The notes beneath the pieces are model-generated. The model worked only from the letters and a program-made list of their open reading frames with translations. It did no database searches and was not told where the DNA came from. Both the position numbers and the translations under genes were made by a program. A stretch of 31,711 nt of DNA from Coemansia sp. RSA 1804 (Eukaryota; Kickxellomycota; Kickxellomycetes; Kickxellales; Kickxellaceae). The DNA lies in NCBI GenBank assembly GCA_027578815.1, contig JANBTH010000137.1, positions 1 to 31,711 of the forward strand, given 5' to 3'. The number at the start of each line of letters is the position of its first letter. Position 1 is the stretch's first letter. Shown here in pieces: positions 31,151-31,711 of this stretch.

Positions 31151-31609
31151 CTTTCCGTAGGAAGGCTGGCTGTTGCCGCCCTTATAAGGAGCAGGAGCGG
31201 GTGCGGGTGCGGGTGCAGCCGAGTAAGGAGCTGGGCTGGCCGAGTAAGGAGCCGACGCATGTGGTTTGCTGTACGGGTGTGCGGGCTTGGGAGCTGGAGC
31301 CGGAGCCGGGGCTGGAGCGGCGTAAGGAGCAGGCGCTGGGCTGCCATAGCTGGGCTTCTTTGGAGAAGGCGCATGTGCCACCGGGTAAGCTGAGCCAGCG
31401 GGTGCCTTCTGATAACCGCTCGAGGCTGGGGCCTTGTGGTAGACAGTCGGTGCAGGGTTTCCAACGTAGTGGTGGACTGGAGCGCTGCTGTACGGCTTGG
31501 GAGCAGGCGCAGCAGGGCCGGCAGCGCCGTATCCAGAGCCGCCGTAGGCAGCAAAGGTGCCCTGTGAGATCATAGCAACAAAAAATGAGAGCGAGAGTAC
31601 CTGGCGCAT
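29966..31609 (-). CDS. Secreted Tyr/Pro/Thr/Ser-rich repetitive surface protein
   Basis: 547 aa, one exon. Residues 1-20 form a signal peptide (MRQVLSLSFFVAMISQGTFA, cleavage likely before AYGG). Residues 21-170 are Ala-Pro-Tyr-rich with (AP)n runs; 171-235 are Gly/Ser/Tyr-rich; 236-258 form a Val/Thr/Tyr segment (SYTTYTVVSVNTVYTTV) seen in fungal wall proteins. Residues about 270-500 consist of about 23 tandem decapeptides of consensus Y-x-T-V-A-P-[TS]-S-x-x. The C-terminus is acidic then SKPSPPKNSGYYMMN, without the hydrophobic tail needed for a GPI anchor. No enzymatic domain is visible. A structural or adhesive wall protein, probably O-glycosylated on Ser/Thr and possibly cross-linked through Tyr, is inferred. 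Repeat-driven length variation between strains is likely. Confidence 0.85.
30104..30802 (-). repeat. 30-bp tandem repeats encoding Y-x-T-V-A-P decapeptides
   Basis: About 23 units in frame. Neighbouring units around 30402-30460 are nearly identical at the DNA level; others have diverged or gained one residue (units at 339-342 and 480-483). Confidence 0.9.
31119..31150 (-). repeat. Hexanucleotide (GCAGGA)n run encoding Ala-Pro
   Basis: A perfect short microsatellite coding for (AP)n at residues 154-165 of the surface protein; related runs lie nearby (about 31190-31230 and 31290-31320). Confidence 0.8.
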
Positions 31610-31711
31610 TCTGATATGTCTTCTAGGACTGGGAATTAGAAGGAAGGGTGCTGTGTATCAGTAGATTAATGTGTCTATACAAAAATAGATGCGATACCAA
31701 GAATAAGTATA
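31610..31711. other. 5' flank of the surface protein gene, cut by the window
   Basis: About 100 bp upstream of the minus-strand ATG. No clear promoter element can be assigned in so short a stretch. Confidence 0.4.

Noticed and set aside
30886..31575. 229-codon frame opposite the surface protein
   Set aside because: Antisense of Ala/Pro codon repeats gives Arg/Gln/Glu-rich repeats; no independent evidence of coding.

Overview
The window looks like nuclear DNA of a fungus. It has GT-AG introns, AATAAA-type 3' signals, pyrimidine-rich promoters, and fungal protein types: a fungal threonine deaminase, a Pho80-type cyclin, a Nup159-like nucleoporin, a FunK1 kinase and a relic of type I fatty acid synthase alpha. 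A methionine synthase reductase points to cobalamin-dependent methionine synthesis. That is absent from most Dikarya but reported in early-diverging, zygomycete-type fungi, so I infer a Zoopagomycota or Mucoromycota member, possibly Kickxellomycotina. This placement is an inference, not a database result.

Layout, left to right. At 1-431 (-) is a 3' fragment of a type I phosphodiesterase/nucleotide pyrophosphatase gene that runs off the edge. At 528-2336 (-) is threonine deaminase (ILV1). From 2.4 to 9.2 kb is an AT-rich, accessory-looking stretch. It holds a two-exon FunK1 kinase with a PD-(D/E)XK-like N-terminal module (3788-6919) and a truncated FAS2 pseudogene with an in-frame TAG (7026-7984). 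At 9210-9746 and 12889-13356 (+) are two small paralogous DMT/YdcZ-family membrane proteins, separated by 3.1 kb without a recognisable gene but sharing a promoter design. At 13800-14807 (+) is the splicing factor ESS2/Bis1, convergent with methionine synthase reductase at 14991-17237 (-). At 18084-19518 (+) is a two-exon Pho80/PCL-type cyclin. At 20165-27090 (+) is a very large Nup159/Nup214-like nucleoporin with a predicted GC-AG intron, FG repeats and one RanBP2-type zinc finger. It is convergent with an ABCG half-transporter at 27213-29216 (-). At 29966-31609 (-) is a secreted Ala/Pro/Ser/Thr/Tyr-rich protein with about 23 tandem decapeptides.

The genes do not form a cluster or pathway. 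Most are housekeeping loci: isoleucine synthesis, methionine/B12 metabolism, splicing, phosphate or CDK signalling, nuclear pore, lipid or drug export, and cell surface. The less ordinary parts are the FunK1 locus with its neighbouring gene relics, the paired half-size transporters, the B12-linked reductase, the nucleoporin carrying a Nup153-type zinc finger, and the tyrosine decapeptide surface protein.
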